Below are positions 55,250-64,000 of a stretch of DNA of 64,000 bases, one piece after another; position 1 is the first letter of the stretch; each line of letters begins with the position of its first letter. A model generated the notes under the pieces. That model saw only the letters and a list, made by a program, of their open reading frames with translations. It was not told the origin of the DNA and made no database searches. This DNA comes from Vibrio tapetis subsp. tapetis (GTDB taxonomy: Bacteria; Pseudomonadota; Gammaproteobacteria; Enterobacterales; Vibrionaceae). A program made the position numbers and the translations under genes. The stretch is from contig NZ_LT960612.1 of the NCBI RefSeq assembly GCF_900233005.1, forward strand, positions 248,001-312,000. Reading direction: 5' to 3'.

Positions 55250-56515
55250 TTATTTGGCGAACTTCAATTTAAATTGCTGCAGAGCAGCGACAAACGGATT
55301 GGTTTTTATAATGATGGAACGGCCTAACACCAAACTTGCTAGGTTCAACATGCGAGTAGAGAATTTCCCTCTCATGTCGGTAAATCGCTTACCTGATAAC
55401 AAAACCGACGGGATGTCTTTTTCGTAACCGATCTCAACGTCCACTTTGCGCTTTAATTGTTGTTCGATTTCTTGGGCATAAAGCACGCCATCTCGGTACG
55501 TTCTGTGTTGATTGAGTACTAGCAAAGAGCGAGGCGTTTTTAAGCTGTTACGTGCAGCAATATCTAAGTTATGCAATACACGTTTAGCGGAACGTACCGC
55601 AGAAACCGTCGGATCGGTCACAACCAAAATTGAATCGAAATGCTCACAGAGGTGAAGATAATCTATTGGAAACTCAACCGAGCTAGAGAAGTCCTCTACC
55701 ACCATGTTGTAACGACGCAACAACAAAGACACCATGACGTCGGTTTGCTTAGTGCAATCATCAATCGCGGCTTTTTCGCCATCCACAGCCAGCAATGAAA
55801 TACCACTGCAGACCTTTTGCATCAGGCCTTGGGCCGAGTCTTCATCGAGCTGAGAAACCTGTACAGACGATTTATTCATATCGAGCTTTTCGTATTCATC
55901 AATGCCCAACAGAACATCCAGATTACTGTCACGATAGTTATGATCAACCAGCATCACTCGGCTATGGGTTTCTTTATGTAAGAAGCTGGCAAGCTCACAA
56001 GCAACTAAAGAGCAACCCACACCGCCTTTCGCACCAATCACAGCAATGCGCTTTGCTTTACGCTCTTTGCCTAAGCCTTTTCCCCCATGGTGGTTACGTA
56101 CTACATGGCGCATGAAGTCACTCAATTCGGCTTTAACGACTGGCCAGAAAACGTAGTAGAACCCCATTTCTTTTAAAGAACGTATGGTTGAAATGGCGTC
56201 TTCTTTACCAATAACCACAACAGACGCGGTATTAGGGATTTGCGGAGATAACTCTGCAATTTTGGCGATCACATCGTCACATTCAGTCAGTTCAATTAGA
56301 ACAAGATCAAGGCGAATGGTATTGGTTTCAAAAAATTCATTCCAAGCCGTTGGTTTCATTTCCAACAGATCAGGTTCACCCAGTGAATCAAAACTGAACA
56401 CTTCCTGAACTAAACGTTGGCAATGCTCCGATTGATAAAATAGGGCTGAGTTTAAGCCTTCTTTGGTTTCGGTAAGCGATTCGGTCGCTTTAAGCGCAGA
56501 GGTAAGATCTAACAT
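55250..56515 (-). CDS. tadZ: Pilus localisation ATPase TadZ/CpaE (421 aa)
   Basis: An N-terminal receiver-like domain without phospho-Asp is followed by a ParA/MinD-type ATPase with the deviant Walker A IGAKGGVGCSLVACELA near residue 160 and VMLVDHNYRDSNLD. TadZ marks the cell pole and recruits TadA. The ATG overlaps the stop of the previous gene (TAATG). Confidence 0.93.
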   Translation of the reverse strand: MLDLTSALKATESLTETKEGLNSALFYQSEHCQRLVQEVFSFDSLGEPDLLEMKPTAWNEFFETNTIRLDLVLIELTECDDVIAKIAELSPQIPNTASVVVIGKEDAISTIRSLKEMGFYYVFWPVVKAELSDFMRHVVRNHHGGKGLGKERKAKRIAVIGAKGGVGCSLVACELASFLHKETHSRVMLVDHNYRDSNLDVLLGIDEYEKLDMNKSSVQVSQLDEDSAQGLMQKVCSGISLLAVDGEKAAIDDCTKQTDVMVSLLLRRYNMVVEDFSSSVEFPIDYLHLCEHFDSILVVTDPTVSAVRSAKRVLHNLDIAARNSLKTPRSLLVLNQHRTYRDGVLYAQEIEQQLKRKVDVEIGYEKDIPSVLLSGKRFTDMRGKFSTRMLNLASLVLGRSIIIKTNPFVAALQQFKLKFAK

Positions 56516-57048
56516 TACAGCCCCTCTTGATCGTATATTGACAACTCAGAAACAACAGGCGTGAGTGTTGACGGAGTGGCCAACGATTTTTGGCGCGCAC
56601 GATCAACAAAGCAGCCGTCTTGCATACTCCAGGTATTACTACTGCTGAGTTGAGGACAAGGTGGCATGATCACCTGAGTGCGATGAGAGGTAAGCACTAT
56701 GTCTGACGTTGCTTTGCCATTGTCTTGCTGTTGGTATTCGATCCACTGCTGGTATTTGCCTAAGTCGCTTTTTAACTTAGCTTGCAGTTGCTTACCGGCT
56801 TTTGTGTGGGCAACAATGACGATACGCTCGGCGTCTTGTTCAAACTGGCTAACAACAAAGTCTCGCGCTTTTTGCTCTAGCTTATTTTTTTCAACTTGCT
56901 TAGTCGACTTATAGCCCAGCTTTAGCTCCGCTTTCACAGGAACCAATACCGCTTCTGTCCCTGTAATCGGCTTACCACTGCAACCCGCTAACAGAGTGAT
57001 TGCTGCCAAGGTTACAAGGGTGTGTTTTATTCTTGTTATTTGGATCAT
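56515..57048 (-). CDS. rcpB: RcpB/CpaD-like pilus assembly lipoprotein (177 aa)
   Basis: A lipoprotein signal (LAAITLLAGCSG) and about 155 residues rich in charged helices, with Cys residues near the C-terminus (MPPCPQLSS and MQDGCFVDR). The sequence is only weakly familiar; the name rests on size, lipobox and its place between rcpA and tadZ, as in the Aggregatibacter tad locus. Overlaps rcpA by four bases. Confidence 0.72.
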   Translation of the reverse strand: MIQITRIKHTLVTLAAITLLAGCSGKPITGTEAVLVPVKAELKLGYKSTKQVEKNKLEQKARDFVVSQFEQDAERIVIVAHTKAGKQLQAKLKSDLGKYQQWIEYQQQDNGKATSDIVLTSHRTQVIMPPCPQLSSSNTWSMQDGCFVDRARQKSLATPSTLTPVVSELSIYDQEGL

Positions 57049-58373
57049 TTTTTAAACCCACCTTGAGAGAGTAGATCGTAAGTCACTTGATATTTAGGCG
57101 TGTCACTCATGCCAAACAAACGCTTTAACGTGCTGGTTGGGTACATGCTTGGCAGCTGAATTTCAGATGCATGTTGTGGTTTAACGCGGTTTACGGTGGC
57201 TACGATAACAAGCTCGCGTTTTTCGCGTTTAGTGGCGGCGCTTCGAAATAACGCACCAATGATAGGGATGTCACCAGCACCAGGGATTTTTGAAATACCT
57301 TCAACGTCTTCACTACTCATCAAGCCACCGATCACAAAACTTTCGCCATCTTTTAATTCAAGAGTGGTGTCAGCCTTACGTGTTCTTAAAGAAGGGTAGA
57401 ACGAACCCGAATCTTTATAGGACTGATCTAACGTGCTCACTTCTGGCTTTAACTTCAACCGAATTCTACCGCTTTCCAGCGTTTTGGCAGCAAAGCCAAG
57501 TTTGATTCCGTATTCTTTATATGAAACGCTTTGCCCGTTAGCACTGGAGCTAACGACTGGGAGCTCTCCCCCGACAAGAAAACTCGCAGACTCACCCGAA
57601 ATCACAGACAAGTTTGGCTCTGCTAGCATTTGTCCCAACGTATTGTCGTTCAAGGCAGAGATTAAGGTACTCAGGTTTTCAGCTTTAAAATTTGTTAATA
57701 AGAACTGCCCTGCATTTCCGGTATCTGCTGCCCACTTAAAACCAAGCTCTTCATTAAGTTGACGACTTACTTCTGCAATGGACAATTTCACGTTGATTTG
57801 ATCAGCAGAAGCGATTTTCAACTTGTCGACCAAGCCTTTGTATTCCACTTTGGTATTAAAATCAGCGACAACGGGTTTCATCTCAGTCGGCTTAGACTTA
57901 TCGTCATCTTTACTGTCTTTTTTATCTTCAATTTTTTCTAGCTTGAGCAATTCACCAATCAGCTTGATCACTTCTAAATGCTGAGTTTGGTTAATGATTT
58001 CGCCTTGTACTAACACCTGCTCGTCAATCGCTTCAACTTTCACGTTGAGATCTGGGTAGTGCAACTTTAGTTGGCGATTCACTAGTCTAACATCACGAAC
58101 AACGCTCACTTTGCGCTCGTAAATTTTGCTGTTGTCCTTGGCAAATACCATGATGCGAGTATCACCACGTTCTTTGCCAAAAATAACGAATTTATTAGCA
58201 TCCAATATTTGATAATCTGCAATGTCTGGCGATGAAACAAAAATGGTGCCTATTTCTTGTTTAGTTGAAACGCTAGTGGCGTCCCCTAAAGAAATGGTGA
58301 TGTTTGCCGCCATGCTTGGGGCAGCAACACTTACACAAGCCGCAGCGACGACTGGTAGAATAGATAATTTCAT
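57045..58373 (-). CDS. rcpA: Tad pilus outer-membrane secretin RcpA/CpaC (442 aa)
   Basis: A signal peptide, an N-terminal CpaC pilus-secretin N domain (ITISLGDATSVSTKQEIG), a BON-like stretch and a secretin core (GESASFLVGGELPVVSS, YKEYGIKLGFAAKTLESGRI and ELKDGESFVIGGLMSSE). It forms the outer-membrane channel for the Flp pilus. Normal length. Confidence 0.95.
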   Translation of the reverse strand: MKLSILPVVAAACVSVAAPSMAANITISLGDATSVSTKQEIGTIFVSSPDIADYQILDANKFVIFGKERGDTRIMVFAKDNSKIYERKVSVVRDVRLVNRQLKLHYPDLNVKVEAIDEQVLVQGEIINQTQHLEVIKLIGELLKLEKIEDKKDSKDDDKSKPTEMKPVVADFNTKVEYKGLVDKLKIASADQINVKLSIAEVSRQLNEELGFKWAADTGNAGQFLLTNFKAENLSTLISALNDNTLGQMLAEPNLSVISGESASFLVGGELPVVSSSANGQSVSYKEYGIKLGFAAKTLESGRIRLKLKPEVSTLDQSYKDSGSFYPSLRTRKADTTLELKDGESFVIGGLMSSEDVEGISKIPGAGDIPIIGALFRSAATKREKRELVIVATVNRVKPQHASEIQLPSMYPTSTLKRLFGMSDTPKYQVTYDLLSQGGFKK

Positions 58374-58387
58374 AATAGCTCCAGTGA

Positions 58388-59185
58388 TTAGCTGCGACGT
58401 GAACCGCGAAGTTCCACAATGCCTTGATAGCCAGGTAAAATGTCTTTGGTTTGCGCTTCCGGCAAATACATTTGGTTACGAGACTTATACACTTCCAATG
58501 CGGACAAACGACGAGCGAGCGTCATTTTACTGATGAATTTGTGTGGTATTTCCAGAACCAAAGTAATCATGGTGCTGGCTTCATCTTGGCTGTAATGAAT
58601 AAGATCTTGATCATCGTACGTTTTACCGCGAACGGCTAATACTCGAACTTGATTGAGTAATGGCTTCACATCAATGTTGGCGTCTCGTGGCGATTCAACT
58701 TCATCACGTCTTGCCATGTTTTGCTGCAAAGAAGTGAGTGCCAAAATATCGATAAAATCGCCGGCTTTAATGCCTGCAGCCACAATATGACGTTGCTCCA
58801 TCGCCAATGGGAAAGCACTCATGCCGTTGCTTATAATGGTATCGACGTAATCTGGGTTGTCTGGCGTAATAAGGTCGTCAGGGGTTAACATTTCACCCGG
58901 ACGAATACGGTGACGAAATACCGCACCTTTGCTGTAAGGGAGATCTAACAAGGCAAAGTCAGCTTCATCTTCTAAGCGCATTTCAGCTTCTACTAACTTC
59001 GCCGAAAAATTGCTACCACGCTCAATGGTTTGGTTGGCAAGCCATACGCGTACTTTACGCTCTGGCACTTCAACGTGTTCAAACGCAGTAGGCTCAGGTT
59101 TCGTCGCGAATACTTCGTTAAATACGCCATAAACGCCAACAACAAGCGCTAGAATGGCTAAAAGGTGGGTAAATCTCTGTTTCAT
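58388..59185 (-). CDS. rcpC: Tad pilus assembly protein RcpC/CpaB (265 aa)
   Basis: One N-terminal membrane anchor, a SAF domain (VRVWLANQTIERGSNFSAKL) and the RcpC/CpaB core (IVAAGIKAGDFIDILAL). It stabilises or modifies the secretin channel. ATG 59185 is chosen because it overlaps the tadV stop (ATGA); a longer frame would need a TTG at 59212. Confidence 0.92.
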   Translation of the reverse strand: MKQRFTHLLAILALVVGVYGVFNEVFATKPEPTAFEHVEVPERKVRVWLANQTIERGSNFSAKLVEAEMRLEDEADFALLDLPYSKGAVFRHRIRPGEMLTPDDLITPDNPDYVDTIISNGMSAFPLAMEQRHIVAAGIKAGDFIDILALTSLQQNMARRDEVESPRDANIDVKPLLNQVRVLAVRGKTYDDQDLIHYSQDEASTMITLVLEIPHKFISKMTLARRLSALEVYKSRNQMYLPEAQTKDILPGYQGIVELRGSRRS

Positions 59186-59646
59186 AGGTTGGATGGGTCC
59201 AATACTAAACAAACGATATTAAAAGTACTGACACTAGCTATTGCGATCCCATACGGGACACCTCGTTCCTTTAGCTCTTGGTAACCTGCAGTCAAATATG
59301 CCCAGCCAAACTGAAACATCACCACCACACCGCCTACCAACAAAAATCCAATTAAATTATTCAGCGCGAGAGAAAAATCAAAACACAATGAATAGCCCAT
59401 TAATAACTTAATATCGCCGGCGCCAAACACTTTATATTTAAAAAGAAATAAACCAATAACAAAAGTAATTAGGGATATAACCAAACCTTGCCAAATTGGG
59501 GAAACATCCAATAGCAAAGCGATAAACAAACAGACTGCAAAGTTAAGGGCGACCAGTTTGTTGCTGATCAGCCTTTCTTTCCAGTCTGAGATACAAATAT
59601 TGACCGCCAAGACGGTCAATATTGAAAGAAAAATAACAACCGTCAT
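59182..59646 (-). CDS. tadV: Flp prepilin peptidase TadV/CpaA (154 aa)
   Basis: An A24-type aspartyl membrane peptidase. One catalytic Asp is in ICISDWKERLISNKLV and the other in FGAGDIKLL (GxGD motif). It cleaves the leader from Flp and TadE/TadF pre-pseudopilins. Short form lacking the methyltransferase domain, as usual for TadV. Confidence 0.94.
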   Translation of the reverse strand: MTVVIFLSILTVLAVNICISDWKERLISNKLVALNFAVCLFIALLLDVSPIWQGLVISLITFVIGLFLFKYKVFGAGDIKLLMGYSLCFDFSLALNNLIGFLLVGGVVVMFQFGWAYLTAGYQELKERGVPYGIAIASVSTFNIVCLVLDPSNL

Positions 59647-59844
59647 TTATGGACCGACAGATGGGTTGTCAATTTGATTCGTAATTTTGATAAAGGCACG
59701 ATCTATCGCACTTCGAAGGCCACTTTCATTATCCGTACCTAGAGCAACTCCAAGAACAGAAGCCATTGCAACTCCAATTACAGCATATTCAATCGCCGTT
59801 ACACCGCTTTGGTCTTTCAGAAAAGATTTAAGTAAACTTGTCAT
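59647..59844 (-). CDS. flp: Flp-type pilin (65 aa)
   Basis: A short leader ending in Gly (KDQSG) is followed by the conserved Flp motif VTAIEYAVIGVAMASVLGVA, with Glu5 and Tyr6 of the mature chain (E and Y in IEY). Flp pilins make thin bundled adhesive fibres. It is a close paralogue of the neighbouring pilin. Confidence 0.95.
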   Translation of the reverse strand: MTSLLKSFLKDQSGVTAIEYAVIGVAMASVLGVALGTDNESGLRSAIDRAFIKITNQIDNPSVGP

Positions 59845-59880
59845 TATTAAATACCAGCTTTTAGATTGTAGTTACTCGAA

Positions 59881-60066
59881 TTATTTTATATCAATTTGGT
59901 TGCTAATTTTCACGAATGCTCGATTAATCGCCCCACGTAAACCGGCGTCATTATCAGCACCAATAGCAACACCCAAAACTGCCGCCATAGCCACTCCAAT
60001 AACTGCATATTCAATAGCCGTAACACCGTCTTCATTTTTGATAAACTGGTTAATTAGGTTTTTCAT
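59881..60066 (-). CDS. flp: Flp-type pilin (61 aa)
   Basis: Same layout as the downstream pilin: leader ending DG, then VTAIEYAVIGVAMAAVLGVA and a short variable tail. It heads the flp-rcp-tad operon. AAGAGAAAG lies just before the ATG. The C-terminal tails of the two pilins differ, so they may have different roles or levels. Confidence 0.95.
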   Translation of the reverse strand: MKNLINQFIKNEDGVTAIEYAVIGVAMAAVLGVAIGADNDAGLRGAINRAFVKISNQIDIK

Positions 60067-60449
60067 TTTTACTTTCTCTTTTTATAAGATTTAATGCAAA
60101 GCTAGAAACACTGAAAAGGACAAAGGTTTAACTAGCAACGTTTTTTTGACACCGCCTAGTTTACTGAATCAACATCACATTACAAGTTATTTATTTGATA
60201 TAATACCACTCTTGACAGAACACTGACATTCAATAGGAAACAGATACTTAAATCAATAATGGGTTATTTTTCGATCAGCCAATCGTCCTACCATCAAGCT
60301 AATAGGCTGAAATTGTAAACAATCAAACACTTGCCAGAACATTAGAAAAACTTGGCGCCATAAAAATGACGCTCATGGTATTACGTGAGCTTATCTATAA
60401 AAAAGAGGCCCACAATTGTGGACCTCGTTACTAAGGGGGCTGATGGGTG
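60067..60449. other. Leader of the flp operon
   Basis: No gene seen. It contains the tadG terminator at its right end and must carry the flp promoter. I could not assign a specific promoter sequence. Confidence 0.55.
60398..60426 (-). terminator. Rho-independent terminator after tadG
   Basis: On the minus strand GAGGTCCACAA and TTGTGGGCCTC pair with one mismatch, followed by six T. It ends the tadE-tadF-tadG unit and separates it from the flp operon. Confidence 0.88.
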
Positions 60450-61964
60450 CTAGCGTTCTACATTGTAAGATGTCGTGGTACTGAGTAACTCCATAATGAC
60501 GTCTTTAAGTTTGCTCAAGTCTTTTACTTCGTAGATGTGTTTGCCAAAGCAATCTTTATAAGCTTGAGCCTTATTGTTAAACTTAAGGCCAATTACAAAC
60601 ATTTCAAATTTAACCGCCTCACCTTTCTCATTTGTACTCAGCTCATTGCGAATATTTTCGCATAAGCCATTGTTTACCAATTTTTTAAAACTATTATTGT
60701 TTTCTTCACCATCTGACAATACAAATATAAATCGATTCTTATTCTTCCCTCTATATAATTGTTGTGGCGCAGCCAATAAGCCTTGATACATATCTGTCCC
60801 ACCACCGATTCTCATCTTATTGATATCGTTGTTGAATTTACTTAGCTGCGTACTCGAGTTCATTTCGACCCTCTCCAGCATATAGTGCGCCGGCGTAGAT
60901 GATCTTGTTGAGCAAAAGCTTTCATTAGCCGTTTTTGTCACGCTTGAACCCAATTTTAGAGGCGTCATTAACTTAAGTTCATCCGACAGCTGAATTTCTT
61001 TGGCCGTTCGCCTATAGTCTATATGATCTCTAAACTCATCATTCCATCCGCTTCGACATCCACTACCGTGATTACAATCTAACCCTAATACCCGATAATA
61101 TGAGCGAGATCTCGCCCACGTAACATACTTCTCACTCACCCTTCTTTCTTCGCTAGTAAATCTATTGTCTTTATACCAACGTTCTCTATCGCTGCTACTA
61201 ACTAACGAGTCAAAAGTGTTATTTCCTCTCGGCCTATCAAATATAGATAACTTTTTCCCCAACAGTAACGATGAACAAAAGAACTTATCCCCCTTTCTAA
61301 CTACAATTCGCTTAGAGAATGGCACAAAACCAAAAGATGAATCATTAATCGTTTCATTTGGGTGTTTTTGTTTTAGTTCTTGTGTTGCGTCAAAGATGGT
61401 CGTAGTAACGCTTTTAATTGCTTTTTTAAGGTTACCAATTCGATTGTAATTCTTCATCGACCCTGAGAAATCCGACACAAACACCACATCGACGGGTTCA
61501 AAATCTGTCCTCACCCTAGCAGCCGTCGCTTTGTTGTATACTTTCTGCTGTTTATCAAAGGAAGGTAATCCTTTCATGTACATCCAGGAATCTTGTGTAG
61601 TGGTACTATCGATTTTGTAATGATGAACTGTGCGTTCAACAAAGACCTTAGGTTTCACTTCTTTCTTGTAGGTATGTTTTTCTCGAGAGACGGTAAAATC
61701 AGCCCCTTTATTATCGGGAACTAAATAATTGACCCAAGCGGTTGCCGTCTTCGTCGCTCTTTTTTGGTCAAACCCTGCTTCATCACGAATCTCATCACTC
61801 TCAGATACCGCAATAGCAGTTGCTTCCATAACGTCACCTAGGTGAGCTTTTTCAGTGATATATCTGCTCCCTTCTACACCAAGAGCACCCATGCTTAAAA
61901 TGGCAATCGCGATAAACACAAAGTAGATAGCAGCAGCACCGGATTGTTTTTTTAATGACCTCAT
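60450..61964 (-). CDS. tadG: TadG-like protein with von Willebrand A domain (504 aa)
   Basis: A type IV pilin-like N-terminus (SGAAAIYFVFIAIAILSMGALG) is followed by a von Willebrand factor A domain with the metal-binding DFSGS near residue 163 and FIFVLSDGEENN. TadG proteins are often larger, without clear function; here the domain suggests a pilus-tip adhesin, though that is inference. It is the last of a three-gene unit, starting four bases after tadF. Confidence 0.87.
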   Translation of the reverse strand: MRSLKKQSGAAAIYFVFIAIAILSMGALGVEGSRYITEKAHLGDVMEATAIAVSESDEIRDEAGFDQKRATKTATAWVNYLVPDNKGADFTVSREKHTYKKEVKPKVFVERTVHHYKIDSTTTQDSWMYMKGLPSFDKQQKVYNKATAARVRTDFEPVDVVFVSDFSGSMKNYNRIGNLKKAIKSVTTTIFDATQELKQKHPNETINDSSFGFVPFSKRIVVRKGDKFFCSSLLLGKKLSIFDRPRGNNTFDSLVSSSDRERWYKDNRFTSEERRVSEKYVTWARSRSYYRVLGLDCNHGSGCRSGWNDEFRDHIDYRRTAKEIQLSDELKLMTPLKLGSSVTKTANESFCSTRSSTPAHYMLERVEMNSSTQLSKFNNDINKMRIGGGTDMYQGLLAAPQQLYRGKNKNRFIFVLSDGEENNNSFKKLVNNGLCENIRNELSTNEKGEAVKFEMFVIGLKFNNKAQAYKDCFGKHIYEVKDLSKLKDVIMELLSTTTSYNVER

Positions 61965-61968
61965 GATC

Positions 61969-62493
61969 TTAACGCCCTACAAAAATTGAAGTGGATTGAA
62001 GTACGCGGTCATCTTTTTCATTATCGTCACCGATCACTTTTTCAAAGAAAACAGGCACGCGTCGGCATACCGTTACCCGGTAAACATTGAGATCGTGTTT
62101 ACTGCCGTCGACGAGCTCATTAGTCATTTGGGCTGCATTACAAGGAATGCTTGAATCCCCAGCAGTCAGTGAAAACTCATTTTTTTTGCCACTTTTAAAT
62201 CCGATATTAACGCGTATGTCCGTTTGCTTAGCGTCTAAAAGTCGACGCGCCATCTGGTACATTTCTTTCGCTTGAGTCTGATTAATATCCCAGTTGGTAC
62301 TGCGAGTTCCTTTGGTATAGAAGCCTTTTCTTTCTTTAAGCACAGACACCATAGCATACGAGGTACGGTTAAGTTGACTTTTTTGTATAACCTGAAAGCC
62401 CAAGTCAAAGATAAAAAATAGAAATGCGGTCATGCCTAGCAGAACGAAAGCCAGTTCAATGCTAAATACACCCTTTTGATTCTTGATATTCAT
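61969..62493 (-). CDS. tadF: TadF-like pseudopilin (174 aa)
   Basis: A prepilin-type leader and hydrophobic stretch (QKGVFSIELAFVLLGMTAFL), a TadE/TadF-family signature with Glu5 of the mature chain. The C-terminal part is globular, with Cys pairs likely in a disulfide. It is processed by TadV and probably packs at the pilus base. Confidence 0.85.
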   Translation of the reverse strand: MNIKNQKGVFSIELAFVLLGMTAFLFFIFDLGFQVIQKSQLNRTSYAMVSVLKERKGFYTKGTRSTNWDINQTQAKEMYQMARRLLDAKQTDIRVNIGFKSGKKNEFSLTAGDSSIPCNAAQMTNELVDGSKHDLNVYRVTVCRRVPVFFEKVIGDDNEKDDRVLQSTSIFVGR

Positions 62494-62494
62494 G

Positions 62495-63085
62495 TCATTC
62501 GCCTTTCAACTTGCTACGAAACATCGCCGTATCTTGGACAATTAACAAACGCCTAGTAATCGGTCGTTCCGTAAAAGACCAACGAAACATAATAGGGCTG
62601 TAGGTGTAAGTCACTGTGTACTCAGCCAACGCAGCTTCATCCCACATTTTTTGGCCTTTATATGCTTTCCCTGACACGTAATCCTGAGGTGATTTGTATG
62701 GCACTACAGACAGGCTATAGTCATTCTCACTCGTAAATATTTTCCAAAGAGGGGTCGCATTTTCTTTAATGAACGCGTAATACCAGATTGCTAAATCATT
62801 ACCCGCCATCTTTTGAACTCGATGGCATTCCTGAAGCTTTTTGGGATCATCTTTATAATCTGAATCACAATTGGCTAACTTATACTCTGAGAATTTTTTA
62901 CTCTTCTCTAGTTGAACCCGAGCATCCCTCGCCGCTTCCGCAGTCGCGTAGTCCAACACCGAGCAAATATACGTCAACCGACAAGTCTCAAAAATCAGCA
63001 TAGTGAACATAAAAAGCACGATAAAACCAAGGGCAAATTCAATAACGAACATCCCATTTTGTTTGTTTCTTCCTATCTTTCTCAT
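62495..63085 (-). CDS. tadE: TadE-like pseudopilin (196 aa)
   Basis: Leader and hydrophobic stretch (NGMFVIEFALGFIVLFMFTM) of the TadE family, with a globular C-terminus containing Cys. First gene of the tadE-tadF-tadG unit, whose promoter lies in the gap to the right. Confidence 0.85.
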   Translation of the reverse strand: MRKIGRNKQNGMFVIEFALGFIVLFMFTMLIFETCRLTYICSVLDYATAEAARDARVQLEKSKKFSEYKLANCDSDYKDDPKKLQECHRVQKMAGNDLAIWYYAFIKENATPLWKIFTSENDYSLSVVPYKSPQDYVSGKAYKGQKMWDEAALAEYTVTYTYSPIMFRWSFTERPITRRLLIVQDTAMFRSKLKGE

Positions 63086-63619
63086 TTTTTTAATCGTTAT
63101 ATTTAATTTATAAAGAACGGGTTACATGCAAGCAAATTGTAAAACCCTTGGTTCATTGCCATCAATACGTGACATTAGTTCGAAATCGTACATTATTGTA
63201 TTATGTAAAACAATCAGCGTAGGTTATTTCATGTGCATCTCTGACGATAAATTGACATTGACGGGAATTTGCCAGTTAATTGACACCTAACTCATTAATG
63301 AGACACGCAGACATCCAACAAGCCACTTCTAGGACATTCTCGGACAGAATCGAAAGTTAATATGGTGTAACATGACCACCATTCGTTGGTGAGATTAACC
63401 AACCATTGGTTTTCATCGCATAACTGCGCGCCACGCTGATTTTTAAGTCGGTGTAAGTCATTATTAATATTAACTTTTTATTTGGCGCGTTTTTTGCGAA
63501 GGGTTTTGTGAGCAGTTTTATAAATGCCAACTAGCATTTGGATGTAAACAGAATCAACGTTTCGAATAATTATGACGTCACTTCGCCGATTTGGGCGAAA
63601 TTTGATACTAGGGATATGT
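63086..63619. other. Intergenic stretch between tadE and the efflux gene
   Basis: A divergent 534-base region that must hold both promoters. It contains short inverted repeats (TTGGT and ACCAA around 63384-63400) but no gene or operator I can name. Confidence 0.5.
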
Positions 63620-64000
63620 ATGTTTAAAAAGATCATCAAATGGCTACTGCCTATTTTGATTGTACTGGCTTCTTATGCGGGCTATACCGCGATACAACAC
63701 GCCGCACCGGAAGATGATACACCGCCACCCATTGCCACAGCACCAACAGTAACGACCCAGTCGATTTTACCTACAGACCATCAAGTTATTATATCAAGCT
63801 TTGGTGAACTGGCTCCGCTAGAAGCAACGCAGCTTTCTGCCCAAGTATCAGGAGAAGTCACCAGTTGGCACCCAAATTTTGTCGCCGGTGGTGTCGTTAA
63901 GCGTGGCGAAGTCTTATTCACCTTAGAGCAAGACAATTACCAAGCCGCAGTCTTACAAGCAGAAGCACAATTGGCCAAAGCTCAGGCGAGCCTGATTGAA
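63620..64000 (+). CDS. RND efflux membrane-fusion protein (partial, runs off right edge)
   Basis: The first 127 residues of an HlyD/AcrA-type periplasmic adaptor. A membrane anchor or signal (IIKWLLPILIVLASYAGYTA) is followed by a beta-barrel/lipoyl stretch with GEVTSWHPNFVAGGVVKRGE and the start of a helical hairpin (AAVLQAEAQLAKAQASLIE). It would join an inner-membrane RND pump to an outer-membrane channel. AGGGA lies six bases before ATG 63620. The partner pump is presumably beyond the window. Confidence 0.85.
   Translation, partial: MFKKIIKWLLPILIVLASYAGYTAIQHAAPEDDTPPPIATAPTVTTQSILPTDHQVIISSFGELAPLEATQLSAQVSGEVTSWHPNFVAGGVVKRGEVLFTLEQDNYQAAVLQAEAQLAKAQASLIE

Overview
The window looks like a chromosomal segment of a marine gammaproteobacterium, most probably Vibrionaceae. 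The reasons are moderate GC, an arfA-type rescue factor, several chemoreceptors, an EmrD pump, a GltS carrier, an NsrR-boxed nnrS and a complete Flp/Tad pilus locus. This is an inference from gene content and sequence style; no database was searched. Three gene clusters dominate, and most genes lie on the minus strand.

Region 1 (1-23.4 kb) is a hybrid NRPS/PKS locus with its own uptake genes. Reading on the minus strand from 15.1 kb, a translationally coupled operon encodes A-PCP (768 aa), Cy-A-PCP (1088 aa), C-A-PCP (1037 aa), C-AMP ligase-KR-PCP (1537 aa) and a PKS KS-AT protein that runs off the left edge. A MATE exporter is divergent from it. On the other side are an AraC-type regulator, two YbtP/YbtQ-like ABC half-transporters and a FyuA-like TonB receptor. 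Good Fur-box matches lie in the NRPS/MATE divergent promoter and upstream of the AraC gene, with a weak one before the receptor. Together these say an iron-regulated siderophore or metallophore. The predicted chain is hydrophobic amino acid, thiazoline (or oxazoline), beta-alanine-like residue, hydroxy or acyl unit, then polyketide extension. I do not recognise this order from any known vibrio siderophore. A tRNA-Gly gene at 23.9 kb has its 3' end facing the cluster, so the cluster may be an island.

Region 2 (24-50.5 kb) is mostly ordinary chromosome. It holds a DUF3360 membrane protein broken at a nine-base homopolymer, dgkA, a hybrid histidine kinase overlapping a di-heme peroxidase gene, arfA with a terminator hairpin inside its coding end, a DUF4344 metallopeptidase, a frameshifted porin, two tandem Cache chemoreceptors, gltS, an L,D-transpeptidase, emrD, an HExxH exported protein with an oxidoreductase, acetoacetyl-CoA synthetase, nnrS behind an NsrR operator, a third chemoreceptor, and a CHASE4-GGDEF diguanylate cyclase.

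Region 3 (50.6-63.1 kb) is a Tad pilus locus in two minus-strand units. The first is tadE-tadF-tadG (63.1 to 60.4 kb), closed by its own terminator. The second is flp-flp-tadV-rcpC-rcpA-rcpB-tadZ-tadA-tadB-tadC-tadD-ompA (60.1 to 50.6 kb), closed by a strong terminator. The right edge carries the start of an RND membrane-fusion protein gene.

No rRNA, CRISPR array, insertion sequence or replication origin was seen.
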